Positions 43,611 to 52,525 of a DNA stretch of 64,000 nt are shown here, piece after piece (position 1 is the stretch's first letter; the number at the start of each line of letters is the position of its first letter). Made by a program: the position numbers and the translations under genes. The stretch comes from Cytophagales bacterium (GTDB lineage Bacteria; Bacteroidota; Bacteroidia; Cytophagales; Cyclobacteriaceae): NCBI GenBank assembly GCA_022360055.1, contig JAKSDO010000066.1, positions 20,201-84,200 of the forward strand. The letters are read 5' to 3'. The notes beneath the pieces are model-generated. The model was not told the origin of the DNA. It saw nothing but the letters and a program-made list of their open reading frames with translations, and ran no database searches.

Positions 43611-45391
43611 AATAGTATTTCCCTGTATCTGTAAATGATTACGAAAAGAGCAATCGCCAGGTAAATGATATTTACCGGAAGTCCGATCCTGAAAAAATCC
43701 TTAAACTTATACCCCCCCGGGCCGAATATGATAAGATTGGTCTGGTAACTGATGGGGGTGAGAAAAGCGGCAGAAGCTGCATAAGCGATTGTGAGAAAAA
43801 AGGGGTAGCCTTCAATTCCCAGATTACTGCTTATTGAATATGCCAGAGGAAATGAAATCGATATTGCTCCCACATTGCCGATGATGGATGCAAGCAAGTT
43901 TGTAATTACCAGCAATCCGACTAAGATTGCGAAATTCCCATAGGGTTCCAACAGGTTTATAATCGCCAGAGCAACCATATCTCCGGCTTTGGTCTTTATA
44001 ATTGCCTGCCCAATCGCCAATGAAAACACAAGAATTGCAATCATGTTTAGATCCAGTTCCCTTTTTACGTCCTGGGTAGTAATAAGATTGAATCCAATCA
44101 TAATACCTAGGATGATCATGAGCGCAGGGAACAATGTCATTTTACTGAAAATCAACAAAACAAGGGCACAGATCGCCATTAATATGAGCGCGTAGTACTT
44201 TTTATTTCCCGGTTTATTAATTACTCGAAGCTTTGATACGACAAACAGGTCACGGTAAATTTCCACCCTGTCCCTGAAATCTGATCCCGTATATAAAAGC
44301 AGCAGATCACCCGCTTGCAGAACAATATCACCAATACGACCGGAAACCTTCTCTCCATTTCTGTGAATAGCCACTATGGCGGCATTGTACCTGTTCCTGA
44401 AATTGCTTTGCTTCACGGTCATTCCGACAAGACTGGAGAAATTATTCATTACAGCTTCGATAACTTCTGCTTTATCACTGTCATAGGACCTTGCAGTTGT
44501 CGGCAATTCGATCCCCAGGTCGGAATTAATAAGGTCTACAATATCTTTTGTATTCCCCGCAAAAAACAAGATATCATCCTGTGCCAATACCTCATTTGGG
44601 CTTACCGGTGAAATCAACCTTGAACCACGCATGATTTCAACGAGATACACGCCCTTCAAATTCCTTAGTCCGGCTTCTATTACACTTAATCCGATAAGTT
44701 TTGAATTGGCTAAAACTTTGGTTTCAACAACGTACTCCCTCCTATTCTCGGAATAGGCTTTTAGCACATCCTTATGGTCCGGGAGCAACCTGTAGCCAAT
44801 CAATATTATAAATAGAATGCCAAAAATCGTAACTGAAGTTCCGATTGTAAACAGGTCTTCGAACAGCAGGGAAGGATGTTCAAAATCCTGTAAAAAACCA
44901 TTTAGGACCAATGTTGTCGATGTCCCGATTAAGGTAATCATTCCCCCCATTATGGTCGCATAAGATAGTGGGATAAGCAATTTTGACGGAGCTATGTTAT
45001 TTCGCTTTCCCCAATCAACCACATAAGGCGTCATCAAAGCGACGACAGGCGTATTGTTTATCAGGGAACTGATTATAGCCACCTGACTCATCATACGGAA
45101 TAAAAACCCCCGGTAGGTCTTGGCTTTCCTGAATATGGCATCGAAAAGGCTCTCTATTTTAAAGTTTTTCCTTAGCCCGGTCGTGATCAGGATCAGCATT
45201 AAAATGCTTGCAATAGATTCGTTTGAAAATCCGGATAACACCTCCGACGGAGTAAGAATACCCGTGATGGAAAAAAGTAAGACGGCAAGCAAAAAACTTA
45301 CGGAAGCTTTGAGGTATTCCTTATAAATAAGAAGGAAAATGAGGAAAACAACAAAAATTACAAACCAAGGCTGAAAATTCTCAGCGATCAT
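43607..45391 (-). CDS. SLC13-family (DASS) permease with two TrkA-C domains
   Basis: This is a 594-residue transporter. Ten or so spans flank a soluble centre containing two TrkA-C (RCK_C) modules, at about residues 210-290 (LIGLSVIEAGLRNLKGVYLVEIMRGSRLISPVSPNEVLAQDDILFFAG) and 310-390. Conserved membrane blocks are INNTPVVALMTPYVVDWG and SIIGNVGAISISFPLAYSISSNLG. Such proteins move anions or dicarboxylates with sodium; the substrate is not given by the sequence. The start at 45391 is supported by the N-terminal span. Confidence 0.92.
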   Translation of the reverse strand: MIAENFQPWFVIFVVFLIFLLIYKEYLKASVSFLLAVLLFSITGILTPSEVLSGFSNESIASILMLILITTGLRKNFKIESLFDAIFRKAKTYRGFLFRMMSQVAIISSLINNTPVVALMTPYVVDWGKRNNIAPSKLLIPLSYATIMGGMITLIGTSTTLVLNGFLQDFEHPSLLFEDLFTIGTSVTIFGILFIILIGYRLLPDHKDVLKAYSENRREYVVETKVLANSKLIGLSVIEAGLRNLKGVYLVEIMRGSRLISPVSPNEVLAQDDILFFAGNTKDIVDLINSDLGIELPTTARSYDSDKAEVIEAVMNNFSSLVGMTVKQSNFRNRYNAAIVAIHRNGEKVSGRIGDIVLQAGDLLLLYTGSDFRDRVEIYRDLFVVSKLRVINKPGNKKYYALILMAICALVLLIFSKMTLFPALMIILGIMIGFNLITTQDVKRELDLNMIAILVFSLAIGQAIIKTKAGDMVALAIINLLEPYGNFAILVGLLVITNLLASIIGNVGAISISFPLAYSISSNLGIEGYPFFLTIAYAASAAFLTPISYQTNLIIFGPGGYKFKDFFRIGLPVNIIYLAIALFVIIYRYREILF

Positions 45392-45505
45392 ACATTAAAA
45401 CTGTAAAAATTAAGACCAAATAAATACATTTGATCCTGATAAATCAATACATTTTGATCATAATTGTATGAGAAAGCAAAATAAAAATTGTCATCATCCG
45501 GTAAT

Positions 45506-45949
45506 ATGAAAAACCTAATCTTCCCGCCATTCGAGTACCGGACGAAAGAGGTCGACGGGAAGATGGTAATTTTCGACATTATTCGAAAAAAATATATCCT
45601 GTTAACCCCGGAAGAAATTGTAAGGCAACATGTGGTTCATTTTCTTATCAACCACCTGAAATATCCCAGATCACTTATCGCGGTGGAAGATGGGATCAAA
45701 GTAAGTCGTATGACGAAGCGAAGCGATATAGTTGTATTCAACAGGGATGGGAGCGTGTTTCTGGCTATTGAGTGCAAATCGTCAAAGGTAAATCTAACTC
45801 AGAAATCGATGGATCAACTATCGGTGTATAATCAATATTACCAGGCAAATTATCTGGCGCTCACAAACGGAATGGTCCTATACATCTGCAAAATTGATTA
45901 TGACACAAGAAATATTGAGTTTATAAATGAATTCCCTCCTTATAATTAA
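45506..45949 (+). CDS. Type I restriction HsdR N-terminal-like nuclease-fold protein
   Basis: This is a 147-residue protein, started at ATG 45506 (MKNLIFPPFEYRTK). It matches the small single-domain HSDR_N_2 proteins widespread in Bacteroidota. The catalytic-like PD-(D/E)xK motif is KRSDIVVFNRDGSVFLAIECKSSK, with Asp, Glu and Lys in place. There is no methylase or specificity gene nearby, so it is an orphan with unknown role rather than part of a restriction system. Confidence 0.88.
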   Translation: MKNLIFPPFEYRTKEVDGKMVIFDIIRKKYILLTPEEIVRQHVVHFLINHLKYPRSLIAVEDGIKVSRMTKRSDIVVFNRDGSVFLAIECKSSKVNLTQKSMDQLSVYNQYYQANYLALTNGMVLYICKIDYDTRNIEFINEFPPYN

Positions 45950-46260
45950 AAAGTGAGATTAATCAGAAAACCTGTGGGGGAGGATGATAAGACGGATATT
46001 TATGTTCTATTTTTGAGCGTTTTATGCTTTATCGACCCGGAGGGCGAAAAATTCCATGCATTTTTCGGACTAAATCCCAAAGGTTTTGCAGTCGATCCAG
46101 AAAGAGGCTGTCTAAAAAGTGGAAATTTTCTCGCAAAGCTGCAAAGACGCTCAGATGAAAGGGTTGATTATATGTACCCGGCATCTTGGCTCCGGAGCGA
46201 GAATCGTGCGCATAGAACTTTTTGGACAGCCTCTTCTTTTTATTTTAACTCCGTATTTCT
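45950..46260. repeat. Intergenic 130-bp MITE-like element with 17-bp terminal inverted repeats (46104-46233)
   Basis: GAGGCTGTCTAAAAAGT (46104-46120) and ACTTTTTGGACAGCCTC (46217-46233) are inverted with 16 of 17 matches. Between them is TCTCGCAAAG...GCAAAGACGC sequence, a segment often seen in Bacteroidota intergenic elements. The element lies 28 bp beyond the end of mmdB and could also act as a bidirectional transcription terminator. The preceding 45950-46103 shows no gene; an open frame across the region has no family features. Confidence 0.75.
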
Positions 46261-47601
46261 TTATCCCAGGAAGCTTAACAAAATACCCGCAGCAACTGCC
46301 GATCCGATAACTCCCGAAACATTGGGAGCCATGGCATGCATAAGCAAATGATTGGTCGGATCCGCCTTTAAGCCCTCGTTTTGAACGACGCGCGCACTAT
46401 CCGGAACAGCCGAAACTCCGGCAGCACCAATCAAAGGATTTATCTTTCGATCCGCTTTCAGGAACAAATTCATGATCTTTGCGAAAATCAATCCACCCGC
46501 GGTAGCGATCATGAATGACAGAGCACCCAATATAAAGATCAGCATGGATTCGGATGTTAAAAATACGTCAGCCTGGGTCGAAGCCCCTACTGTTAATCCA
46601 AGTAAGATGGTCACAATATCGATCAACGAGTTTCTGGCCGTATTTGCCAGACGCTCGGTAACTCCGGATTCCTTCAAGATATTTCCAAAGAACAGCATCC
46701 CCAGGAGAGGCAATGCACTTGGCGAGATAAACGTCGTCAATAATAATCCGATAATTGGGAACATGATCTTTTCAACCTTAGATACAGCCCTGGGGGGTTT
46801 CATACGAATCATTCGCTCCTTTTTGGTGGTGAGCAACTTCATAATCGGAGGTTGAATGACGGGCACCAGTGCCATGTAGGAGTAAGCTGCAATGGCGATC
46901 GGGCCTATAAGATTTTTTACTGTTGTCCCGTCGGATAAGATGTTTATTCCATTCGCAAGTTTGGAAGATAAAAATATCGCGGTCGGACCGTCCGCTCCTC
47001 CGATAATGGCGATTGATCCTGCTTCCGGCGCATTAAACCCAAGGGATATGGCGCCCAGAAATGTTAAAAATATTCCAATCTGCGCAGCAGCTCCCAATAA
47101 AACCAATCTCGGATTGCTTATGAGCGAAGAAAAATCGGTCATCGCTCCAATGCCAAGAAAGATCAATGGAGGGTAAATCCCCTTCACGACACCAAAATAC
47201 AAATAGTTAAGTACACTTCCCGTCTCGTAGATCCCAACCTGAAGGCCGGCGTTAAGTACAAATGGGATATTACCAATTAAAATTCCCGTGCCGATGGGAA
47301 CCAGCAGCAAAGGCTCATAATCATACTTAATTGCCAGAAAAATAAATATCAAACCGACAACAATCATCACGAGGTGGCCCGTGGTCACATTCGTAAAGCC
47401 GGTATATTCAAAAAATGTTTCTATGCCGTTTAATACTCCGCTCTTGTTTTTCTGAATCTGATCGGCGCCCTGCATGGATTCAACATGCTCAACCCCGGCA
47501 GCATTGCTCACTGAACTTTTTTCAGAATTGCCCTTTATAAAGAAAGACCACAAAACGGATAGAAGCGCAATAATCCCTATTACTGTTAATAATTTTTTCA
47601 T
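46261..47601 (-). CDS. mmdB: Sodium-translocating decarboxylase beta subunit (MmdB/OadB)
   Basis: This is a 446-residue polytopic protein. After an N-terminal signal-like span and a soluble loop (residues 30-65) it has the OadB-type core: LVPIGTGILIGNIPF, AIFLSSKLANGIN, SIAIIGGADGPTAIF and the conserved late block LIGAAGVSAVPDSARVVQ...LLMHAMAPNVSGVIGSAVAAGILLS. It forms the Na+ channel and carries out the decarboxylation of carboxybiotin coupled to sodium export. Its start is 6 bp from the biotin carrier gene. Confidence 0.92.
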   Translation of the reverse strand: MKKLLTVIGIIALLSVLWSFFIKGNSEKSSVSNAAGVEHVESMQGADQIQKNKSGVLNGIETFFEYTGFTNVTTGHLVMIVVGLIFIFLAIKYDYEPLLLVPIGTGILIGNIPFVLNAGLQVGIYETGSVLNYLYFGVVKGIYPPLIFLGIGAMTDFSSLISNPRLVLLGAAAQIGIFLTFLGAISLGFNAPEAGSIAIIGGADGPTAIFLSSKLANGINILSDGTTVKNLIGPIAIAAYSYMALVPVIQPPIMKLLTTKKERMIRMKPPRAVSKVEKIMFPIIGLLLTTFISPSALPLLGMLFFGNILKESGVTERLANTARNSLIDIVTILLGLTVGASTQADVFLTSESMLIFILGALSFMIATAGGLIFAKIMNLFLKADRKINPLIGAAGVSAVPDSARVVQNEGLKADPTNHLLMHAMAPNVSGVIGSAVAAGILLSFLG

Positions 47602-47607
47602 TTGAAA

Positions 47608-48024
47608 TTATTCGATTTCTACTAAAATATCTCCCTGTAAAACTGCATCCCCTTCCGAAACGCGAACTTTATTTATTCTACCGTCTTTCTCGGCCAAAAC
47701 ATTGTTTTCCATTTTCATGGCTTCCATAATCATTATTGTCTGACCTTTTTTTACTTCATCGCCTTCTTTCACTGTGATCTTCATAATTGTCCCTGGTAAA
47801 GGCGCTTCAACTTTACTAAATCCGGTGGCAGGCTTTTGCTTCACCTCTTTGGTTTGTACAGGCCTTGACCTGACAAGCTTGGGTGTTTTGGTTGTTTTCA
47901 CCTCCTCTTCCAGTTCGACCTGATAAATCGAACCGTTAACATCGACCTCTGCAATATTATCTTCAAACGAATTTATATGCACTTCATATTCGTTTCCTCG
48001 AATAGTGAATTTGAACTTTTTCAT
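47608..48024 (-). CDS. mmdC: Biotin carboxyl carrier subunit (MmdC/OadC-type)
   Basis: This is a 138-residue carrier protein. The biotinyl motif is EAMKMEN with Lys104 as the attachment site, inside a beta-hammerhead domain (APLPGTIMKITVKEGDEVKKGQTIMIMEAMKMENNVLAEKDGRI). An N-terminal beta-rich region and a Pro/Lys linker precede it. It shuttles carboxyl groups from the carboxyltransferase to MmdB. It overlaps or nearly touches the gamma subunit gene (3 bp gap). Confidence 0.95.
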   Translation of the reverse strand: MKKFKFTIRGNEYEVHINSFEDNIAEVDVNGSIYQVELEEEVKTTKTPKLVRSRPVQTKEVKQKPATGFSKVEAPLPGTIMKITVKEGDEVKKGQTIMIMEAMKMENNVLAEKDGRINKVRVSEGDAVLQGDILVEIE

Positions 48025-48027
48025 TTT

Positions 48028-48414
48028 TTAAAATCTTCTGTTAAGACCTCTTGTTACATTGTAAATTTTAGAACTCCAGGGAGAATACCTGGACGAAATT
48101 TTCTTAATGGTAAGTACTGTTTTTTCATCGTCGTGCATTTCGTTAAAATACAGATGGAGTGCAGCACTTATGGCGGCGCTTACTTCACCGGATATGGTAA
48201 GATCCTCGATGACATTGTCATCAATTCCTCTTTGACGCATATTTTTTTTCAATCTTCGTTTTGTGTACATATTCAATAGTACCGGAACGTATTGAAAAAC
48301 AAAATAAAGCGTGATTAAAGCGACAAAGACAATAAGGTATCCGACAAAGGCAAGTGTGGTATATTCCGATGTGATCCTCGATAAATCAAAAACTACTTCT
48401 CCTAATAAACTCAT
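48028..48414 (-). CDS. mmdD: Decarboxylase gamma subunit (OadG/MmdD-like)
   Basis: This is a 128-residue single-span protein. The membrane helix is LAFVGYLIVFVALITLYFVFQYVPVLL, followed by a basic segment and a cytoplasmic C-terminal region. Position, size and topology match the OadG-type assembly subunit, which joins the carboxyltransferase to the membrane part. Sequence identity in this family is low, so the assignment rests mainly on operon context. Confidence 0.8.
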   Translation of the reverse strand: MSLLGEVVFDLSRITSEYTTLAFVGYLIVFVALITLYFVFQYVPVLLNMYTKRRLKKNMRQRGIDDNVIEDLTISGEVSAAISAALHLYFNEMHDDEKTVLTIKKISSRYSPWSSKIYNVTRGLNRRF

Positions 48415-48424
48415 TTGTCTTCAA

Positions 48425-49984
48425 TTACAGTGGAATGTTCGAATGTTTCTTTGGCGGATTAAAATCCTTTTTGGTCGTCAATGTCTGGAGTGCTCTTATA
48501 ACTCTAAACCTGGTGTTCCTCGGCTCAATGATATCATCGATGAAACCATATTTTGCCGCCTGATAAGGGTTGGCAAATTTAGCCTCGTATTCCGACTCTT
48601 TCTCCTGAATATATTTCGATCTTTCGGCTTCATCTTCAATTTCACTGATTTTTCTCCCTTCGAGTACTTCAACCGCTCCTTTGGCCCCCATGACGGCTAT
48701 CTCTGCGGTCGGCCAGGCATAATTGATATCTCCTCGAAGTTGCTTGCAACTCATCACATCATGAGCTCCGCCATAAGACTTCCGCAAGGTAATTGTTACT
48801 TTTGGCACAGTCGCCTCACCGTAAGCAAAAAGCAGCTTTGCGCCGTGAATAATAATACCATCCAGCTCCTGACTGCTTCCCGGTAAAAACCCGGGGACAT
48901 CCACGAGTGTAACTATGGGTATATTGAACGAATCGCAGAAGCGTACGAATCGAGCCGCTTTTCGCGACGCATTTATGTCAAGAACGCCGGCCAGGTAATT
49001 CGGTTGGTTAGCCACAATACCTACCGAATGGCCATTGAACCTCGCAAAGCCAATCACAATGTTTTTCGCATAGTTTCTCTGAATCTCAAAAAACTCGTTC
49101 TCATCGGCAATTGCATGGATCACGTCGGTTACGTCGTATGGCTTATTGGGATTTTCCGGAATGATTTCGTTTAGCTCATCTTCAAGGCGATCGATGGGGT
49201 CTTTACATTCGTGAACAGGCGGCTCTTCAAGATTGTTTGAAGGCAAATAGCTAAATAGTTTTCTGATGAGCATCATGCCCTCCTCTTCATCGTTTACCAG
49301 GAAATGCGATACGCCGGATTTAGTGGAGTGCACGTTGGCCCCTCCCAATTCCTCTGTGGTAATGTCTTCCCCGGTGACGGTTTTTACAACTTTTGGCCCG
49401 GTTACGAACATGTAGCTGGACTTATCGCTCATGATTATAAAATCCGTCAAAGCGGGCGAATATACGGCTCCTCCGGCACAGGGCCCATAAATAGCGGATA
49501 TCTGAGGAATGACGCCGCTTGCCATGATGTTGCGCTGAAATATCTCCGCATAACCCGCCAAACTTCGCACCCCCTCCTGGATCCTGGCTCCGCCACTATC
49601 ATTCAGACCAATTAAGGGCGCTCCGACTTTCATGGCCTGATCCATGATTTTGCATATTTTATTTGCAAATGTCTCGGAAAGCGAACCCCCAAAAACCGTA
49701 AAATCCTGGGCAAACACATATACGATTCTACCGTCAATGGTTCCGTGTCCGGTGACTACACCATCGGATAAATACTGCTGCTTATCCATCCCGAAAGATT
49801 TTGTCCGGTGCGTTACGAACATGTCAAATTCCTCGAAGCTATTTTCATCGAGGAGCATACCAATTCTTTCTCTTGCAGTAAATTTTCCTTTTTTGTGCTG
49901 AGAGTCAATTCTTTTCTCTCCACCTCCGAGACGAGCTTTAGCCCGCTTCTCGATAAGTTTGTTAATTCGATCTTGATTTTTCAT
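48425..49984 (-). CDS. mmdA: Acyl-CoA carboxyltransferase, methylmalonyl-CoA decarboxylase alpha subunit
   Basis: This is a 519-residue crotonase-like carboxyltransferase. Conserved blocks are [76 protein letters not shown] and [18 protein letters not shown]. These fit both MmdA and propionyl-CoA carboxylase beta subunits. The membrane subunits next to it favour the sodium-pumping decarboxylase. The biotin carboxylase needed for a carboxylase is absent here. Its ATG is abutted by a 90-bp dispersed repeat (49985-50074). Confidence 0.93.
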   Translation of the reverse strand: MKNQDRINKLIEKRAKARLGGGEKRIDSQHKKGKFTARERIGMLLDENSFEEFDMFVTHRTKSFGMDKQQYLSDGVVTGHGTIDGRIVYVFAQDFTVFGGSLSETFANKICKIMDQAMKVGAPLIGLNDSGGARIQEGVRSLAGYAEIFQRNIMASGVIPQISAIYGPCAGGAVYSPALTDFIIMSDKSSYMFVTGPKVVKTVTGEDITTEELGGANVHSTKSGVSHFLVNDEEEGMMLIRKLFSYLPSNNLEEPPVHECKDPIDRLEDELNEIIPENPNKPYDVTDVIHAIADENEFFEIQRNYAKNIVIGFARFNGHSVGIVANQPNYLAGVLDINASRKAARFVRFCDSFNIPIVTLVDVPGFLPGSSQELDGIIIHGAKLLFAYGEATVPKVTITLRKSYGGAHDVMSCKQLRGDINYAWPTAEIAVMGAKGAVEVLEGRKISEIEDEAERSKYIQEKESEYEAKFANPYQAAKYGFIDDIIEPRNTRFRVIRALQTLTTKKDFNPPKKHSNIPL

Positions 49985-50074
49985 CCGTCTGTATTTTTTT
50001 AGGTTGCTGACACACAGAGAAATTTAATCATACGCATGTGTGTCCTGAGTCTGCTCCGGCCGTGCCGGTTTCAT
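49985..50074 (-). repeat. Start-codon-abutting dispersed repeat, copy D (leader of mmdA)
   Basis: On the minus strand this 90-bp unit begins ATGAAACCGGCACGGCCGG and ends AAAAAAATACAGACGG immediately before the mmdA ATG. The 30-codon frame is in phase with mmdA but is broken by a TAA at codon 17. It lies inside the operon between the epimerase stop (50095) and mmdA, so the downstream carboxylase would be translated from a repeat-derived leader. Confidence 0.85.
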
Positions 50075-50094
50075 TTTAAACCACCGGTTATATT

Positions 50095-50505
50095 TTAATT
50101 GTTTGGATCTTCGCACAATTCCGTCAAAACCCCATGAGTGGATTTTGGATGTAAAAAAGCAATATTTAATCCTTCCGCCCCCGGCCGGGGAGCTTCATCA
50201 ATCAAGCGCACTCCTTTTTCCTTTACTTCATTAAGCGCACCCTGAAGGCCTTCCACTGCAAATGCAATGTGGTGGATTCCTTGCCCCTTTTTCTCGATAA
50301 ATTTGCCTATTGGTCCGTCCGGAGATGTTGATTCCAGCAATTCAATTTTTGTCTGACCAACTTTAAAAAAGGCTGTTTTTACTTTTTGGTCTTTAACCTC
50401 TTCAATTGAATAACATTTGAAACCCAACACTTCTTCATAATACTTAATAGATTCTTCGAGATTTGCGACTGCAATTCCCAAATGTTCAATATGCGTTGCT
50501 TTCAT
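50095..50505 (-). CDS. mce: Methylmalonyl-CoA epimerase
   Basis: This is a 136-residue vicinal-oxygen-chelate protein. Metal ligands are visible as His8 (HIEHLGIAV), His79 (GIHHIAFAV) and Glu129 (LTELCE). The complete two-module VOC fold is present. It interconverts the R and S forms of methylmalonyl-CoA, linking the mutase to the decarboxylase encoded by the four genes that follow. The pathway is succinyl-CoA to propionyl-CoA. Confidence 0.95.
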   Translation of the reverse strand: MKATHIEHLGIAVANLEESIKYYEEVLGFKCYSIEEVKDQKVKTAFFKVGQTKIELLESTSPDGPIGKFIEKKGQGIHHIAFAVEGLQGALNEVKEKGVRLIDEAPRPGAEGLNIAFLHPKSTHGVLTELCEDPNN

Positions 50506-50874
50506 AATAAAATTTGATTGAAATATTCTTCTTAAATGGGGTCACAAAATTCCAGAAATACGGCGTATCAAAACATGATAATTATCAAGTTTTGGAATGA
50601 TTATAATCTTCTTTTATTCTCTGTGTTTTTGGTCTGGGAAACACCAAAAACAATTATACTAAAAAATCGGTTTACATGGTAAAGTCGGGAATCCTGGATT
50701 ATATCCGAAATGAAAATGTTACTTATTGTACATTTGAAGACAACCGGAATTTCTCAAAAAGAAACAATATGGATTCATTTGCGTGTATAAAAGTGCTTTA
50801 CTAATTAAGGATCACTTTAGTATTTATTAAAGAACTTTGTAACTTTACTAACCGGCAAGTAAAAAAAACTATTT
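50506..50874. promoter_or_regulatory. Upstream region of the Crp/Fnr gene with two AT-rich palindromes
   Basis: No gene is seen in this gap between the divergent mce and crp-type genes. TGATAATTATCA (50576-50587) is a perfect 12-bp palindrome and GATTATAATC (50599-50608) a perfect 10-bp one. GATTATAATC is also the core of the palindrome at 20392-20407. Such dyads are compatible with Crp/Fnr-type autoregulation, which is an inference. The stretch 50640-50870 shows no repeats or motifs beyond AT-rich sequence. Confidence 0.5.
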
Positions 50875-51555
50875 ATGAGCAATCAAAGCAATATATGGTA
50901 TTTCGAAGACATTGATCTTTATAACATTTTATGCCCTCACAAAGTACCGAATATGCAGGAAAAACATTCTTTTCATAAATATAAAAAGGATTCGTTCATC
51001 TATTTTGAAGATGAGCAATCCGATCATATTTATCTTGTTGCCGAGGGAAGGGTAAAAATCGGAAGCTATACCGAAGATGGAAGAGAAGTTACCAAAGCGA
51101 TTCTTTCCGCCGGGGAAATCTTTGGCGAGTTGGCGCTGATAGGTCAGGATAAAAGGACTGATTTTGCTCAGGCCATGGATGATAATACGACGATCTGCCC
51201 TATGAACATCGATGAAATGAAAGAGTTGATGGCCCACAATAAAGCCCTGAGCTTAAAGATCTATAAATTGCTGGGGCTGAGAATCAAAAAACTTGAACGC
51301 AAGGTCGAATCCCTGGTATTTAAGGATTCCAGGACACGAATCGTTGAGTTCCTGAGGGATTGGGCATATGAGAAAGGCAAGAAAGTCGGATTCGAAACTA
51401 TGATGAAAAACTATCTGACCCACAAAGATATTGCCTCCCTTACCGGCACAAGCCGGCAAACGGTAACTACCATTCTCAATGAATTAAAGGATAAAAATAT
51501 CATCAATTTCGACCGAAGAAGAATCTTGGTTAGAGATATGGAAAAACTTGTCTAG
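50875..51555 (+). CDS. Crp/Fnr family transcriptional regulator
   Basis: This is a 226-residue regulator. A cyclic-nucleotide-binding-type beta-roll (YKKDSFIYFEDEQSDHIYLVAEGRVKIG, ILSAGEIFGELALIG) is followed by the long dimerisation helix and a winged helix (LTHKDIASLTGTSRQTVTTILNELKDKNIINF). The recognition helix SRQTVTT is Fnr/Crp-like. There are no clustered cysteines for an FeS sensor, only scattered ones. Target operons are unknown; palindromes upstream of it and of the molybdo-oxidoreductase operon are candidates. It converges with the DUF2064 gene, and both stops share CTAG (51552-51555). Confidence 0.9.
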   Translation: MSNQSNIWYFEDIDLYNILCPHKVPNMQEKHSFHKYKKDSFIYFEDEQSDHIYLVAEGRVKIGSYTEDGREVTKAILSAGEIFGELALIGQDKRTDFAQAMDDNTTICPMNIDEMKELMAHNKALSLKIYKLLGLRIKKLERKVESLVFKDSRTRIVEFLRDWAYEKGKKVGFETMMKNYLTHKDIASLTGTSRQTVTTILNELKDKNIINFDRRRILVRDMEKLV

Positions 51556-52154
51556 GGGAGTAAAAAGTCCAGATCCTTTTCATTGATATCTTCGATTTCA
51601 TCGATATCATTGAGCTCGGGCAACAATCGGCAACTCAATCCCAGTCTTGAAATATCGTTGATCGTCTCTTGTAAAACATCCGAAGATCCCCATTTCTTAT
51701 TACTGAAGATCTCCGACACCGGATATTTCATCCCGATGAGGTAATATCCTCCGTCTTTTGCCGGGCCTAAAACAATATCGTCACCGTCCAGATACCCAAA
51801 TGCCCGGTTAATAATCTCGCTTGTCAATTCCATATTGTCGGAGCCGATGAGGCAAATTCTATTGTAAGCATCTTTACTCGCCTGTCGTATTGAATTAAAC
51901 ATCCGGTCTCCGAGATCTTTACCCGCCTGAACGGATTTCTTAAAATTGATGTTGTCCCACAGGTCATTCCGCTCAATTCTGTCGGAATAACAAATCAGTT
52001 TGTCGCAATCAACCGCCACTGTGATATTTTTTGTCTGTTGCAAAAGCTTTTTATATACTTGGAGTGCTTTTTCCTTGCCGATTGATTTTGCAAGACGGGA
52101 TTTGACTTTGCCCAATTCCGGATTCTTCACAAATATTATGAGAAGCTTCTTCAT
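51552..52154 (-). CDS. TIGR04282/DUF2064-family transferase (canonical paralogue)
   Basis: This is a 200-residue protein that carries all family blocks: FVKNPELGKVKSRLAKSIG, DLGDRMFNSI, ICLIGSDNMELT, DIVLGPAKDGGYYLIGMK and WGSSDVL. It is more typical than the paralogue at 3841 in the arsenosugar cluster. The family is related to nucleotidyltransferases, and its substrate is unproven. The gene is preceded by a dispersed repeat ending at its ATG (52155-52244). Confidence 0.85.
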   Translation of the reverse strand: MKKLLIIFVKNPELGKVKSRLAKSIGKEKALQVYKKLLQQTKNITVAVDCDKLICYSDRIERNDLWDNINFKKSVQAGKDLGDRMFNSIRQASKDAYNRICLIGSDNMELTSEIINRAFGYLDGDDIVLGPAKDGGYYLIGMKYPVSEIFSNKKWGSSDVLQETINDISRLGLSCRLLPELNDIDEIEDINEKDLDFLLP

Positions 52155-52244
52155 CTGTTTATATTTTTTTAGTTAGCTGATACACAGAGATGTATAGTCA
52201 TGCTCTTGCGCGTCCTGAATTTGCTCCGGTCCTACCGGTTTCAT
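52155..52244 (-). repeat. Start-codon-abutting dispersed repeat, copy E (leader of DUF2064 transferase)
   Basis: On the minus strand this 90-bp unit begins ATGAAACCGGTAGGACCGG and ends AAAAAAATATAAACAG, directly followed by the transferase ATG at 52154. Its frame is broken by a TAA at codon 24. Adjacent upstream is copy F. Confidence 0.85.
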
Positions 52245-52335
52245 CTGTTAAAAATTTGCAGAAACCCCACCATGCGCTGTTGATCATCATGGTCTTGTGT
52301 GTCTCAATAATTATCTCAGGCATGGCCAGTTTCAT
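52245..52335 (-). repeat. Divergent tandem unit of the dispersed repeat, copy F
   Basis: On the minus strand this 91-bp unit starts ATGAAACTGGCCATGCCTGA and ends at ACAG where copy E begins with ATG. Only the first 25 or so bases and the shared ATGAAAC...GAGACACAC pattern resemble the other copies; the rest has diverged. The spacing and boundary to copy E keep the tandem 90-91 bp rhythm. Confidence 0.55.
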
Positions 52336-52410
52336 CTGTTCCATCAGATTACCCCTTGATTGGCTTAACAGTATTTAACATTATTTAACATAATTTTTAA
52401 CTTCCATCAA

Positions 52411-52439
52411 TTTATTGTTAAACAATGTGTGTAACTTTG
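52411..52439 (+). promoter_or_regulatory. Possible promoter of the T9SS-sorted protein
   Basis: TAACTTTG (52432-52439) matches the TAnnTTTG -7 box. TTTA (52411-52414) stands in for the -33 TTTG at a 17-bp spacing. The match at -33 is imperfect, so this is tentative. The ATG lies about 85 bp downstream. Confidence 0.35.
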
Positions 52440-52525
52440 TGTTAAATAAGTTAATATATATTTTGATTCACCTATGTGGTGGCTTGATTTTTGCTTGTGT
52501 TATTAAAGTAGGCTTGAATGAAATA

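Noticed and set aside
45953..46351. Plus-strand open frame of 132 codons after the nuclease-fold gene, starting at GTG
   Set aside because: It runs through the inverted-repeat element and into the antisense of mmdB; no family features and a repeat-derived composition.
51552..52154. Assigning the second DUF2064 gene to the arsenosugar pathway
   Set aside because: It lies 48 kb from the arsenic genes in an unrelated context; the family name alone does not prove the pathway.
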